In this document: positions 8,950 through 18,420 of the stretch, piece by piece
Numbering within the stretch: the stretch's first letter is position 1
Layout: every line of letters starts with the position of its first letter
Made by a program: the position numbers and the translations under genes
The notes under the pieces: generated by a model
The model's input: only the letters and a program-made list of their open reading frames with translations
Told to the model about the DNA's origin: nothing
Database searches by the model: none
Source of the DNA: Bradyrhizobium erythrophlei
GTDB taxonomy: Bacteria; Pseudomonadota; Alphaproteobacteria; Rhizobiales; Xanthobacteraceae
NCBI RefSeq assembly: GCF_900142985.1
Contig: NZ_LT670849.1
Span: 7,146,501-7,210,500 of the forward strand
Length of the DNA stretch: 64,000 nucleotides
Direction: 5' to 3'

Positions 8950-9588
8950 GTTTATCGCTCTCGCGGCCGGAAATGCCCGAGTTATACGCCTTATTCTCGT
9001 CGCCCAAAAAGCAGAGGGCGCAGGGAAAGCCGGATGCCCAGACGCACCCGCAGCCTCGTATGCAAAAGTGAAAAGCATACGAGATAGTCACCACAGGTTC
9101 GCCGGAGCACCCGGCCTTCCCTGCGCAATGGTTTTAACGGTTTCCTTCGCGCTCTCCCTGGTGAGCCGGGCTTTCTTGCCACCATCCCCAGTCACGATGC
9201 GCACGCATCGTCACCAGGTTGATACCAGCGTCGGGATATCAGGACCACGCGACTTCGCCGTCCGCTTTCGTGCCACTCGTCTTGCGACACTGCCGCGTCC
9301 ACCGCATCCCGCCCAACGTTCGTGACGATGGCCAACGCCCCTCTTGTGAGGGCGGGACAGCGCGAAAGTGAGGTGTGTCTATTGCGTTCGGCAAGCTTGC
9401 GCCCGTGCGACACATTGGCACGACGGGCAAATCACTTCGCTCGCAAAAATCCCGTCAAGAATTTTCGTCGTGACCAAGTGCACAGCAATTGCTTGGCCAC
9501 GTCGCCATTGCGAGCACCGACCCAATGTACGCCCTGCGCTGAATCGAGTTGAAAATACCTTGTTATCGATACACGGATGTTGGGACAG
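8950..9588. repeat. Non-coding stretch resembling a dispersed Bradyrhizobium intergenic repeat
   Basis: About 640 bp without a credible gene. Short open frames occur on both strands but none has homology or codon structure. From about 9080 to 9560 the sequence (for example caggttcgccggagcacc, ggccaacgcccctc, gacgggcaaatcacttcg) matches my memory of a long element recurring between genes in Bradyrhizobium and relatives, often mis-annotated as tiny hypothetical proteins. I cannot verify copy number here. It lies exactly between recJ and the accessory block. Confidence 0.5.
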
Positions 9589-10500
9589 CTATATTCGACG
9601 AAGTCCTGCTGCCCCGGACTTCACGATCTCTTTTGCCACCTCCATGACGGTTCGGCACGCGAGCGTCGTATTTCCCTGACGTGACATCGCCAGGGCAATG
9701 TGGCGTGTGATAACGGGATCAACCAGCTTGGACGATCGTAAGCGCCCATCTCGGGATGCAGCTGCGATCGCATAGGGCCCGAGCAGCGTATAGATGCCGC
9801 CCTCTGCCACAATACTGGTTTGCAGGCTCAGCGAATCTGCCTCCAGGGCCACATTGAGAGAAATGTTGCGCTCCGTGCTGATCTGCTCGAGATAATTGCG
9901 CCAGCTGCTGGGGCGACAGAACAGAACGAGTGGCAGATTGTGCAGGGCTGAAAAGCGTACTGTCCGCCGTGAAGTCAGTGGATCGCCGGCCGCGCTGACG
10001 AGGTAGGTCGACGTTTCGACCAAGTATGTGTCGCCGTTTCGTGGCGTTTCGCTCGTACGAAATAGTAGGGCAAGATCGACACTGCCATCCTCAAGCCACG
10101 TCTCGATCTGTGCGCCTTGTCCTTCTCGCACCGTTAGTTGAATGAGCGGGTATCGTTGCTTCAGTCGCTTGTATAGCGTGCTCACCAGCGGGTGGGCCGT
10201 CGATGGCAGGCTGCCGATCCGAACCTTGCCGATCGGCGTGCCTGCGGACGTCCGCACGTCGTTCGTGAGCTGTTCGGTACCGGCCAGCCAGGCCCGGACC
10301 TTCGGCTCAATCCGCTGTCCCAGTTGTGTCAGGATCACCCCTCTACCCGTTCGCTCGAACAATCGCCCACCGCATTCCTGCTCAAGCTCGCTGATCTGGC
10401 GGCTGATGTAGGGCTGGCTGGTCCCGTAGGCCAGCGCAACCTTGCTCAGGCTTCCGTGTTCGGCTGCGTCGATGAAGAGCTTCCATGCGGCGTAATCCAT
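9589..10500 (-). CDS. LysR-family transcriptional regulator
   Basis: A 303-residue LTTR. Residues 1-60 form the winged helix-turn-helix (LSKVALAYGTSQPYISRQIS, then GGRLFERTGRGVILT), followed by a two-lobed effector-binding domain of normal length. It is transcribed away from the DapA-family gene at 10661, with a 19-bp dyad in the shared 160-bp region. This is the classical arrangement for an LTTR that autoregulates and activates its divergent target. The inducer is unknown; a substrate of the neighbouring aldolase/transporter is the obvious guess. Confidence 0.9.
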   Translation of the reverse strand: MDYAAWKLFIDAAEHGSLSKVALAYGTSQPYISRQISELEQECGGRLFERTGRGVILTQLGQRIEPKVRAWLAGTEQLTNDVRTSAGTPIGKVRIGSLPSTAHPLVSTLYKRLKQRYPLIQLTVREGQGAQIETWLEDGSVDLALLFRTSETPRNGDTYLVETSTYLVSAAGDPLTSRRTVRFSALHNLPLVLFCRPSSWRNYLEQISTERNISLNVALEADSLSLQTSIVAEGGIYTLLGPYAIAAASRDGRLRSSKLVDPVITRHIALAMSRQGNTTLACRTVMEVAKEIVKSGAAGLRRI

Positions 10501-10514
10501 ACGCGGCCCTTCCC

Positions 10515-10540
10515 ATATCAGATAAGTTATATCTGAAATA
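10515..10540. promoter_or_regulatory. Candidate LysR operator (interrupted dyad)
   Basis: The arms TCAGATA (10518-10524) and TATCTGA (10530-10536) form a perfect 7-bp dyad around a 5-bp spacer. The symmetry extends outward (ATA / AAT) with one mismatch. The core fits the LTTR T-N11-A box, is AT-rich against a GC-rich background, and lies 18 bp upstream of the LysR start. Likely the recognition or autoregulatory site. Confidence 0.6.
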
Positions 10541-10660
10541 TATGATCTAAGTCTTCAGCTATGGGAAGAGGCTGCATAGGGTTCTCTCACGTGATCGACG
10601 GCGCTTCATCAGGCTCCGCAGACGATCCGGTGACATTTATCGCAAATGGAGGAAACTCAC

Positions 10661-11611
10661 ATGGAAGCCCTAGATCTCAGAGGTCTCGTCCCCGCCCCGG
10701 TTACCCCCTTCACCCGCGAAGGCGAGGTTAACCATGCGGCCATCCAGCGGCTCGGCGGCTGGCTGGCCGGCTTCAAGGAAGTCAAAGGTCTGGTGGTTCT
10801 GGGCCATGCCGGCGAAGGCACGTTCCTGACAGCTGACGAGCAGGCCGCGGTCATCGAAAGCTTCGTCAAGGCGGTCGACCGCAAAATTCCCATTATCGCC
10901 GGCATTACGCTGGAAGGCACCGCGGTTGCCGCGGCCGAAGCCAAGCGCGCGGTAAAGGCCGGCGCGGAAGCCGGACTGGTCTATCCGTCACATGGCTGGC
11001 TGCGCTTTGGCTATCAGAAGGGCGCGCCGCAAGACCGCTATCGGGCGATCTATCAGGAAAGCGGCCTGCCGCTGATCCTGTTCCAGTATCCCGACGCGAC
11101 CAAGGCGACTTACAACCTCGACACCCAGCTCGAGATTGCGGCGTTGCCGGGGGTCTTCGCGATGAAAAACGGCGTGCGCAACATGCGCAGGTGGGACACC
11201 GAAATTCCGGTGGTACGCCGCGAGCGGCCGAACTTGCAGATCCTGACCTGTCACGACGAATATCTTCTGCACACGATGTTCGACGTCGACGGCGCCCTGG
11301 TCGGTTACGGTGGGCTCACGCCGGAGCCCTTGATCGAGCTCATAGCTGCAGGCAAGGCCAAGGACTACGCCAAGGCCCGCGCGATCCACGACCGCCTGCT
11401 GCCGGTGACGCGCACGGTCTATCACCGCGGGTCGCACATGGAAGGGACCGTTGCGCTGAAACACGGCCTTGTCGCACGTGGCATCCTGGACCACGCGACG
11501 GTTCGCTCTCCGTTGCTGCCGCTTGAACCTGGCGCCGACGTCGAGATTGCAGACGCCTTGCGTTCGGCGGGGCTCGTCGGGCCGACATCCGCAAAATCCC
11601 GCGCGGCATGA
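10661..11611 (+). CDS. DapA (DHDPS/N-acetylneuraminate lyase) family aldolase or dehydratase
   Basis: A 316-residue class I (Schiff-base) TIM barrel. The catalytic lysine sits in FAMKNGVRN (residue 169) and the assisting tyrosine in LFQYPDAT (residue 143). The usual G-S/T-T-G-E pyruvate-binding motif is altered to GHAGEG. A housekeeping DapA would keep GTTGE, so this is probably a catabolic paralogue acting on a sugar acid or an unusual 2-oxo acid. The start is fixed by GGAGG 8 nt before the ATG at 10661; an in-frame ATG at 10646 lacks a site. It is followed by an MFS transporter, so uptake and breakdown of one compound is likely. Substrate unknown. Confidence 0.85.
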   Translation: MEALDLRGLVPAPVTPFTREGEVNHAAIQRLGGWLAGFKEVKGLVVLGHAGEGTFLTADEQAAVIESFVKAVDRKIPIIAGITLEGTAVAAAEAKRAVKAGAEAGLVYPSHGWLRFGYQKGAPQDRYRAIYQESGLPLILFQYPDATKATYNLDTQLEIAALPGVFAMKNGVRNMRRWDTEIPVVRRERPNLQILTCHDEYLLHTMFDVDGALVGYGGLTPEPLIELIAAGKAKDYAKARAIHDRLLPVTRTVYHRGSHMEGTVALKHGLVARGILDHATVRSPLLPLEPGADVEIADALRSAGLVGPTSAKSRAA

Positions 11612-11622
11612 CGCGGTGACGA

Positions 11623-11647
11623 CGGCGGAGCGGCTTACGCTCCGCCG
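11623..11647 (+). terminator. Strong intercistronic hairpin, no U-tract
   Basis: CGGCGGAGCG - GCTTA - CGCTCCGCCG, a perfect 10-bp GC stem with a 5-nt loop, lies 12 nt after the DapA-family stop and 28 nt before the MFS start. Without a T-run it is more likely an mRNA-stabilising or attenuating hairpin than a full intrinsic terminator. Confidence 0.6.
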
Positions 11648-11674
11648 ATCATACAGAACACAGGGAGGAGAACC

Positions 11675-13084
11675 ATGTCTGCGCTTGCCGCGGAGGGCGC
11701 GATGCTGCACACGGCCGACGTCACCCCACTCAATGCCGCCGCTAATGCTCAGCTGATCGCCCGGCTTGAACGGCTTCCAATCACGCCGCGACTGACGCTG
11801 CTGCGCGTAATCGTCGGGATCGCGACGTTCTTCGATGCCTATACCGTGCTTGCCATCGCCTTTGCGATGCCGCAACTGGTATCGGAGTGGGCGCTCACGC
11901 CCGCAGAAGTCGGCGCAATCATCTCGGCCGGATATGTCGGGCAACTGCTTGGGGCAGTCCTCTTCGGATCGCTCGCCGAGAAGATCGGCCGGCTGAGGAC
12001 CCTTTTCATCACCATCGCACTATTCGTTTCGATGGACGCCGCCTGTCTATTTGCCTGGAGCGGCGTCTCCATGATCGCCTTCCGCTTCCTCCAGGGCATT
12101 GGCACCGGAGGCGAAGTGCCGGTCGCAAGCGCCTATATCAGCGAGTTCATTGGAGCCGAGAAACGCGGCCGCTTCTTTCTGTTGTACGAAGTGATCTTTC
12201 CCATCGGCCTGATGTTCGCCGGCACAGCAGGATATTTTCTGGTTCCGCTCTACGGCTGGAAGATGATGTTCGTCGTCGGCCTGATTCCGTCGATGCTGAC
12301 GATACCTCTGCGCTGGTTCATGCCGGAATCGCCGCGATGGCTCGCGTCGAAGGGACGGATCGTCGAGGCAAATGCTGTCGTGAAGATCCTCGAGGACAGC
12401 GCGACCGCACGCGGTGTCACCTTGAAGTCGCCGGTAGCGCGCACTGTCGATCTGAACGCCAAAGTCAGCTCGGACTGGCGCGAACTTTTTAGCGGAATCT
12501 ACCTGAAGAGAACCCTGACCATCTGGGGCTTGTCGCTTTGCGTGTACATGATCAATAATGGTCTGGTCACCTGGCTCCCGACGCTCTACTCGCAACTGTT
12601 CCAGCTGCCGCTGAAAACGAGCCTTGCCTATGGCTGGATTACCTCCGCCGTCGGCGTCATCGCCTCGATCATTTGCGCCCTCCTGATCGACAAGGTCGGT
12701 CGGAAAGCCTGGTATGCGTCGGCATTTCTCGCGGCCATCGTGCCGCTACTGGCGCTTTGCTGGCTCGGCGCGACGTCGGCTACGGAAGTCCTGATCTTCG
12801 CGACCGCAGCCTATGCGATTCTGCAAACCGTCGCGTTTTCGCTCTATCTCTATTCGGCCGAGCTCTATCCGACACGGCTACGGGCTGTCGGCGTCGGCTT
12901 CGGCAGTGCTTGGCTGAGAGCCGGTTCTTCGATGGGGCCGATGATCGTAGGCTCCATCGTCGCTGGCCCAGGCATCCGCTATGTCTTCGCCGCCTTCGCG
13001 GCGACCGCCCTGATCGGCGGGCTGGTGACATTGCGGTCCGCAATCGAGACAAAAGGAAAATCCCTGGAGGAGCTGTCGCCCTGA
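11675..13084 (+). CDS. MFS transporter, metabolite:H+ symporter type
   Basis: A 469-residue, 12-helix inner-membrane carrier of the sugar porter / aromatic-acid symporter branch. The MFS signature between helices 2 and 3 reads GSLAEKIGRLRT. The helix-5 region RFLQGIGTGGEVPVASAYIS matches the conserved G-x-G-x-E-x-P pattern of this branch. A second signature half follows in LLIDKVGRKAWY. A strong ribosome site (GGAGGAGA) precedes the ATG at 11675. Probably co-transcribed with the DapA-family gene, possibly modulated by the hairpin between them. Substrate unknown; the neighbouring purine genes make a purine or ureide conceivable, but purine permeases are usually of other families. Confidence 0.87.
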   Translation: MSALAAEGAMLHTADVTPLNAAANAQLIARLERLPITPRLTLLRVIVGIATFFDAYTVLAIAFAMPQLVSEWALTPAEVGAIISAGYVGQLLGAVLFGSLAEKIGRLRTLFITIALFVSMDAACLFAWSGVSMIAFRFLQGIGTGGEVPVASAYISEFIGAEKRGRFFLLYEVIFPIGLMFAGTAGYFLVPLYGWKMMFVVGLIPSMLTIPLRWFMPESPRWLASKGRIVEANAVVKILEDSATARGVTLKSPVARTVDLNAKVSSDWRELFSGIYLKRTLTIWGLSLCVYMINNGLVTWLPTLYSQLFQLPLKTSLAYGWITSAVGVIASIICALLIDKVGRKAWYASAFLAAIVPLLALCWLGATSATEVLIFATAAYAILQTVAFSLYLYSAELYPTRLRAVGVGFGSAWLRAGSSMGPMIVGSIVAGPGIRYVFAAFAATALIGGLVTLRSAIETKGKSLEELSP

Positions 13085-13291
13085 ACCAACCGAGTGGCGC
13101 AGCGTCGCTCCAGGTTCGGAACCGTTTCGGCTTTGGGCCTGTCTACGGCGCGTGAATCTAACCCCCATCCAGTTTGCCGATTCGCCGAACTTCCTGACCC
13201 GGTTTCTTGCGCGACTTTCACCAGTGCGCCGGCTGAGCGCATCGCGTGAAAATTGCTGTCCTGTAGCCGCCCATTGTGCCATGATTTCAGC

Positions 13292-14728
13292 ATGACCGGC
13301 GTTATTCAGTTCCTCCTCAACGGCGCCATGCGTCGCGTTACCGAGGTAACGCCCGCCATGACCGTCCTGCAATATCTTCGCGAACGCGAAAGCATGATCG
13401 GCACCAAGGAAGGGTGCGCGGAGGGCGACTGCGGCGCCTGCACGGTCGTTGTTTGCCGGCTGGAAGACGGGCGGCCCGTTTATAATGCGGTCAACTCCTG
13501 CCTGGTGCTGCTGCCTCAACTTGACGGCGCCGCCGTGTTCACGGTCGAAGGACTGGCCGATCAGCGTGGCGAACTGCATCCGGTGCAGCAGGCGCTTCTG
13601 GAAAACGACGGCACCCAGTGCGGATTCTGCACGCCGGGAATCGTGATGTCGATGGCTGCGTTCCAGCAAAGCGGCGAGCCTGCGACCGATGATCATATCC
13701 ACGAGATGCTGTCGGGCAATCTTTGTCGCTGCACGGGCTACCGATCGATCGTCGCCGCCTGCCATCGTCTCGCCGCCGACACCACCGATGCCGCTCGCGC
13801 GCCGTTGCTGAAATCACCCTCCGTGCTCGAGACGCTGCCGTCCTGTGCGGATTACAGGGACGACAGCCTGATTTTCCTCACCCCGCGCTCGCTCGCGGAA
13901 CTCGCCGAGGTCGCAGCGCAGTATCCGCAGGCCCAGTTCCTCGCCGGCGGCACCGATCTCGGGCTGCTCTTCAGCAAGTATAAGAAGCAGCCGACGGCGC
14001 TGATTTCTACCGCGCGCGTGACCGAACTGAAGCGGATTACCGTTGAGGCGGACGCGATCGAGTTCGGCGGCGCGGTGACCTATACGGAGGCGCTGCCCCA
14101 TCTCGACGAGCATCTGCCGCAGTTCGCAGACCTGGTACGGCGCATCGGGTCACGGCAGATCCGCAACCTCGGCACCATCGCCGGCAATCTGGCGAACGCC
14201 TCGCCGATCGGCGATACCCCACCCTGCTTGATCGCGCTGGAGGCGGTTGTGACATTGCGGTCGGCGGCCGGCACGCGCACTGTCCCGGCCGAAAGCTTCA
14301 TCACGGGTTATCGCAAGACCGTCTTGCAGCCGGGTGAATTCATCGAAGCCGTCCGCGTGCCGCGCCTGCTGCCCAACCAGCAGTTCTTCGCCTACAAGAT
14401 CTCGAAGCGCTTCGACCAGGACATCTCGACGACGATCGGCGCGTTCCGCATCGAGGTGCAGAACTCCGTCGTTCGCGATTTGCGGGCCGTGTTCGGAGGG
14501 ATGGCCGCGCAGCCGGCCCGCGCGGCCTGCGTCGAGAAGGCGTTAAGCGGACGTCCGTGGACGGCTGAGACGCTTGCCGGCATCGATACGGAGGTCGCGC
14601 GCGACTTCTCGCCCATTGACGATCATCGCGGCACCGCGGCCTATCGGCTGCGAGCCGCGGCAAATCTGTTCCGCCGGCTTCAGCTGGAAACCACGACCGC
14701 AAACCCAGTCCGCCTGGAGTTGCTATGA
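13292..14728 (+). CDS. xdhA: Xanthine dehydrogenase small subunit (2Fe-2S / FAD)
   Basis: The electron-transfer subunit of molybdenum xanthine dehydrogenase (hypoxanthine to xanthine to urate), 478 residues. The N-terminal plant-type ferredoxin domain has EGCAEGDCGACTVVV. The helical 2Fe-2S domain has CGFCTPG and LCRCTGYRS. A central FAD domain follows with LAGGTDLGLL and GNLANASPIGDTPP, then the CO-dehydrogenase flavoprotein C-terminal domain. This FeS-plus-FAD fusion is the bacterial XdhA layout. The start is the ATG at 13292, where family similarity begins. It overlaps xdhB as ATGA. Confidence 0.95.
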   Translation: MTGVIQFLLNGAMRRVTEVTPAMTVLQYLRERESMIGTKEGCAEGDCGACTVVVCRLEDGRPVYNAVNSCLVLLPQLDGAAVFTVEGLADQRGELHPVQQALLENDGTQCGFCTPGIVMSMAAFQQSGEPATDDHIHEMLSGNLCRCTGYRSIVAACHRLAADTTDAARAPLLKSPSVLETLPSCADYRDDSLIFLTPRSLAELAEVAAQYPQAQFLAGGTDLGLLFSKYKKQPTALISTARVTELKRITVEADAIEFGGAVTYTEALPHLDEHLPQFADLVRRIGSRQIRNLGTIAGNLANASPIGDTPPCLIALEAVVTLRSAAGTRTVPAESFITGYRKTVLQPGEFIEAVRVPRLLPNQQFFAYKISKRFDQDISTTIGAFRIEVQNSVVRDLRAVFGGMAAQPARAACVEKALSGRPWTAETLAGIDTEVARDFSPIDDHRGTAAYRLRAAANLFRRLQLETTTANPVRLELL

Positions 14729-17049
14729 ACGAGCCGATCCTGCGATCCATCCGGGGCGGCGCCCATGCGCCGGTTCGCCACGATAGCGCCGTCGGCCATT
14801 TGACCGGCCGGGCGCTTTACATCGACGACCTGCCGGTCGTGCCGGGCACGCTGCACGCTGCGCTGGTGCTCAGTCCGCACCCCCATGCGCGCATCAGCCG
14901 GATCGACCTGGCGCGCGCCCTCGCCTCGCCCGGCGTCGTGGCCGCGATCGTAGCTAACGACATTCCCGGCAAGAACGATATCGGCCCGATCCGACCCGAC
15001 GAACCCCTGCTGCCGAGAGAAGTCGTCGAATACGAGGGCCAGCCCGTTGTGGCTGTCGCGGCCGACACCCTGGACAATGCGCGCGAGGCGGCGAAGCTCG
15101 TTGCGATCGACTACGAAATCCTCCCGGCCGTTCTATCGCTGAGCGAAGCGGTCGCGCGCGAACTCTATGTTTCGCCTGTACAGACCATGAAACGCGGCGA
15201 CGTCGATGCGGAACTCGCCCGTGCCCCGCACCGGCTGTCCGGCGAATTCGCATGCGGCGGCCAGGACCACTTCTACCTCGAGGGACAGGTTGCCTTGGCG
15301 GTGCCCGGTGAGGGGACCGATATGGCGGTCTATTCGTCGACCCAGCACCCGACCGAGGTGCAGCATGGCGTGGCCCACCTGCTCGGCCTGCCCTTCAACA
15401 TGGTCACGGTGGAAGTCAGGCGCATGGGCGGCGGCTTCGGCGGCAAGGAGAGCCAGGCGACGCTGATCGCCGGCATCGCAGCCGTACTCGCCCGCAAAGC
15501 CGGCCGGCCGGTCAAGCTCCGGCTTCCGCGCGACGACGACATGCGCGCCACCGGCAAGCGCCATCCGTTCCTGTTCCGCTATGACATCGGCTTCGACGGC
15601 GACGGGCGTATCCTGGGGCTAGACTTGATGCTCGCCGCCAATGGCGGCAATGTCGCCGATCACACGCCAGCGGTGGTCACCCGCGCGCTTTGCCACGCCG
15701 ACAATTGTTACTGGCTGCCGAGCCTGCGGTTCACAGGCCTGCCGTGCAAGACCAACACCGTCTCGAATACGGCGTTTCGCGGCTATGGCGGACCGCAGGG
15801 CATGTTCGCGATCGAGACCATCCTCGATATCGTGGCCCGCCATCTCGGATTGCCGCTGGAAGAGCTGCGGCGGCGGAATTTCTACGGCATCGGCCGCAAC
15901 GACGTGACGCCTTACAGCATGAAGGTCGAGGACAACATCCTCACGCACGTTACGGACGAACTCGAGCAAAGCGTCGATCTTGCAGGCTGGCGCGAAGAAA
16001 TCTCGGCCTTCAACCGTACGAGCCCGGTGATCAAGAAGGGGCTCGCGACCCTGCCGATCAAGTTCGGCATCTCCTTCAACCGTCCGGCACTCAACCAGGC
16101 TGGTGCGCTGGTCAGCGTCTATACCGACGGCAGCGTGACGCTGAACCACGGTGGCACCGAGATGGGACAAGGCCTGTTCATCAAGGTGGCGCAGGTCGTC
16201 GCGGAAGCCTTTCAGGTCGATCTCGAAAATATTCGTGTTTCGGCCACCACGACCGGCAAGGTCCCGAATACGTCGCCGACCGCCGCCTCATGCGGGTCCG
16301 ATCTCAACGGCATGGCGGCCCTCAATGCGGCCCAGGAAATCAAGGGACGGATGACCGATATCGCGGCGAAGCATTTCGACGTGCCGCCCAACGATATCCT
16401 GTTTGCGGCGAACCGGATCTATGCTGGCAACCGCAGCGTCTCGTTCAGTGAACTCGCACTTCTGTGCTGGGATCAGCGCGTGTCGTTGTCGGCGACGGGC
16501 TACTACCGGACGCCGAAGATCAACTGGGACCCCAAGACCAACACCGGACGTCCCTTCTATTACTTCGTCTATGGCGCCGCGGCTTCGGAAGTGGCGATCG
16601 ACACGCTGACCGGCGAGATGCGGGTGTTGCGCGCCGAGCTGTTGCAGGATTGCGGCAAGTCGCTCAATCCGGCGCTCGATCTCGGCCAGATCGAGGGCGC
16701 CTTTGTGCAGGGCATGGGCTGGCTCACCACCGAGGAGTTGTGGTGGGACGAGAGCGGACGGCTCAAGACGCACGGTCCCTCCACCTACAAGATTCCCGGC
16801 AGCAGGGACGTGCCGCCCCGCTTCAACGTCCGCTTGTTGAGCGATGCGCCGAACAAGGAAGCGACGGTCTTCCGTTCCAAGGCGGTGGGCGAGCCGCCGC
16901 TGATGCTGGCGATTTCTGTATGGCTTGCGGTCCGTGACGCGATCGCCAGTCTTGCCGACTACAAGCTCTCCCCCGTTCTCGATGCGCCGACAACTCCGGA
17001 GCGGATTCTTTCGGCTATCGACGATATCCTCTCGCGGGCCGCCCACTAG
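14725..17049 (+). CDS. xdhB: Xanthine dehydrogenase molybdopterin-binding large subunit
   Basis: The catalytic subunit, 774 residues, binding the molybdopterin cofactor and purine. Visible motifs are GGGFGGKESQ and FRGYGGPQG in the cofactor-binding domains and KAVGEPPLML near the C-terminus, whose glutamate is the catalytic base of the xanthine oxidase family. It starts inside the xdhA stop (ATGA), so the two subunits are translationally coupled. The XdhC cofactor-insertion chaperone, often the third gene, is not in this window; guanine deaminase takes its place. Confidence 0.95.
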   Translation: MNEPILRSIRGGAHAPVRHDSAVGHLTGRALYIDDLPVVPGTLHAALVLSPHPHARISRIDLARALASPGVVAAIVANDIPGKNDIGPIRPDEPLLPREVVEYEGQPVVAVAADTLDNAREAAKLVAIDYEILPAVLSLSEAVARELYVSPVQTMKRGDVDAELARAPHRLSGEFACGGQDHFYLEGQVALAVPGEGTDMAVYSSTQHPTEVQHGVAHLLGLPFNMVTVEVRRMGGGFGGKESQATLIAGIAAVLARKAGRPVKLRLPRDDDMRATGKRHPFLFRYDIGFDGDGRILGLDLMLAANGGNVADHTPAVVTRALCHADNCYWLPSLRFTGLPCKTNTVSNTAFRGYGGPQGMFAIETILDIVARHLGLPLEELRRRNFYGIGRNDVTPYSMKVEDNILTHVTDELEQSVDLAGWREEISAFNRTSPVIKKGLATLPIKFGISFNRPALNQAGALVSVYTDGSVTLNHGGTEMGQGLFIKVAQVVAEAFQVDLENIRVSATTTGKVPNTSPTAASCGSDLNGMAALNAAQEIKGRMTDIAAKHFDVPPNDILFAANRIYAGNRSVSFSELALLCWDQRVSLSATGYYRTPKINWDPKTNTGRPFYYFVYGAAASEVAIDTLTGEMRVLRAELLQDCGKSLNPALDLGQIEGAFVQGMGWLTTEELWWDESGRLKTHGPSTYKIPGSRDVPPRFNVRLLSDAPNKEATVFRSKAVGEPPLMLAISVWLAVRDAIASLADYKLSPVLDAPTTPERILSAIDDILSRAAH

Positions 17050-17067
17050 CGGAGTGGATTTTCCGAA

Positions 17068-18420
17068 TTGAGAAACCGCGAGACACACCAGCGTCCGACC
17101 GTCATCCGCGGTCCCGTCCTGACCTTCACGGGTAACCCCTTCACACATGGGCTCGAACGCACCGCGGTCTATGAACCGGACGCCATCGTTACGATGGCGA
17201 ACGGCCTGATTACCGACTTCGGTCCGGCCCAGCGTGTCCTGCCGCGACTGCCGGCCAATGCCGAGATCAAAAACTACAGCAAGGATTCGCTGATCTCGGC
17301 CGGCTTCATCGATAGCCACGTGCATTTTCCGCAGACGCCGATGATAGCTGCCCATGGCGAGCAACTGCTGGATTGGCTGACGAACTATACCTATCCGACC
17401 GAATTGAAATATTCCGACAAGGATTTCGCCCGCTCCGTCGCGCAGGTGTTCCTGCGGGAAAACCTGCGCAACGGAATCACCAGCGCCTGCGTCTATTGCA
17501 CGGTATACCCGCAGTCGGTCGATGCGCTGTTCGAGGAAGCTGAAAGGCTCGGCATGCGCATTGCCGCCGGCAAGGTGCTGATGGATCGCAACGCGCCGGC
17601 CGCGCTGCTCGATACGCCGAAGAGCGGCTACGACCACTCCAAAGCGCTGATCGCGAAGTGGCACAATCGCGGGCGGCTGTCGTACGCCATCACGCCGCGG
17701 TTTGCGCCAACCAGCTCGCACGAACAACTGGAAGCCGCAGGAGCCCTCTGCCGGGAACATCCCGACTGCTATTTGCAGACCCATGTTTCAGAGAACAAAA
17801 GCGAGATCGCTTGGGTTAAAGAGCTGTTTCCCGAACGTGACGGCTATCTCGACGTCTACGATCACTACGCGTTATGCCGGCCGCGTGCGATTTTCGGCCA
17901 CGGCATTCACCTCACGGACGACGAGTTGCAGGTGATGCACCGGACCGGTTCGGCGATCGCCCACTGTCCGACGTCCAATTTCTTTCTCGGCAGTGGTGCG
18001 TTCAATATCGCCCGCACCCTGCGCGAGGATCGACTAGTGCGCACCGGTATAGGCACCGATCTCGGCGCGGGCACCTCATTTTCGATGCTGACCACCCTCA
18101 ATTCAGCCTACAAGGCGGCCCAGCTCAACGGCTATTCGCTTTCCGCCCGTCATGCGTATTATCTGGCCACGCGCGGGACAGCGCATGCCATGTACCTCGA
18201 AGACAAGATCGGCAGTATTGCACCGGGCATGGAAGGCGACATTGTCGTGCTCGACATGAAATCGACGCCGCTCATCAAGTACCGGATGCAGTTCGTCGAG
18301 GATTTCGAAGAGGCCCTGTTCGTCCAGATGACGCTTGGCGACGACCGGGCCGTGCAGGCGACCTACATTGGCGGCGAATTGAAATATAGCCGCGATCCCG
18401 CGGAGGTCCGTGCTTCCTGA
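17068..18420 (+). CDS. guaD: Guanine deaminase
   Basis: A zinc amidohydrolase converting guanine to xanthine, which feeds the XdhAB enzyme encoded just upstream. It has 450 residues. Metal motifs are FIDSHVHFPQTPM (HxH), QTHVSENKSEI, GHGIHLTDDEL and the late aspartate in GTDLGAGTSFSM; PTSNFFLGSG is a GuaD hallmark. The proposed start is TTG at 17068, with GGAG about 13 nt upstream and 18 nt after xdhB. No ATG exists before the conserved TFTGNPF region, so a non-ATG start is needed. Confidence 0.93.
   Translation: MRNRETHQRPTVIRGPVLTFTGNPFTHGLERTAVYEPDAIVTMANGLITDFGPAQRVLPRLPANAEIKNYSKDSLISAGFIDSHVHFPQTPMIAAHGEQLLDWLTNYTYPTELKYSDKDFARSVAQVFLRENLRNGITSACVYCTVYPQSVDALFEEAERLGMRIAAGKVLMDRNAPAALLDTPKSGYDHSKALIAKWHNRGRLSYAITPRFAPTSSHEQLEAAGALCREHPDCYLQTHVSENKSEIAWVKELFPERDGYLDVYDHYALCRPRAIFGHGIHLTDDELQVMHRTGSAIAHCPTSNFFLGSGAFNIARTLREDRLVRTGIGTDLGAGTSFSMLTTLNSAYKAAQLNGYSLSARHAYYLATRGTAHAMYLEDKIGSIAPGMEGDIVVLDMKSTPLIKYRMQFVEDFEEALFVQMTLGDDRAVQATYIGGELKYSRDPAEVRAS

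Noticed and set aside
9068..9680. Several short plus-strand frames after recJ as small proteins
   Set aside because: No ribosome sites or homology; they fall in what looks like a dispersed repeat.
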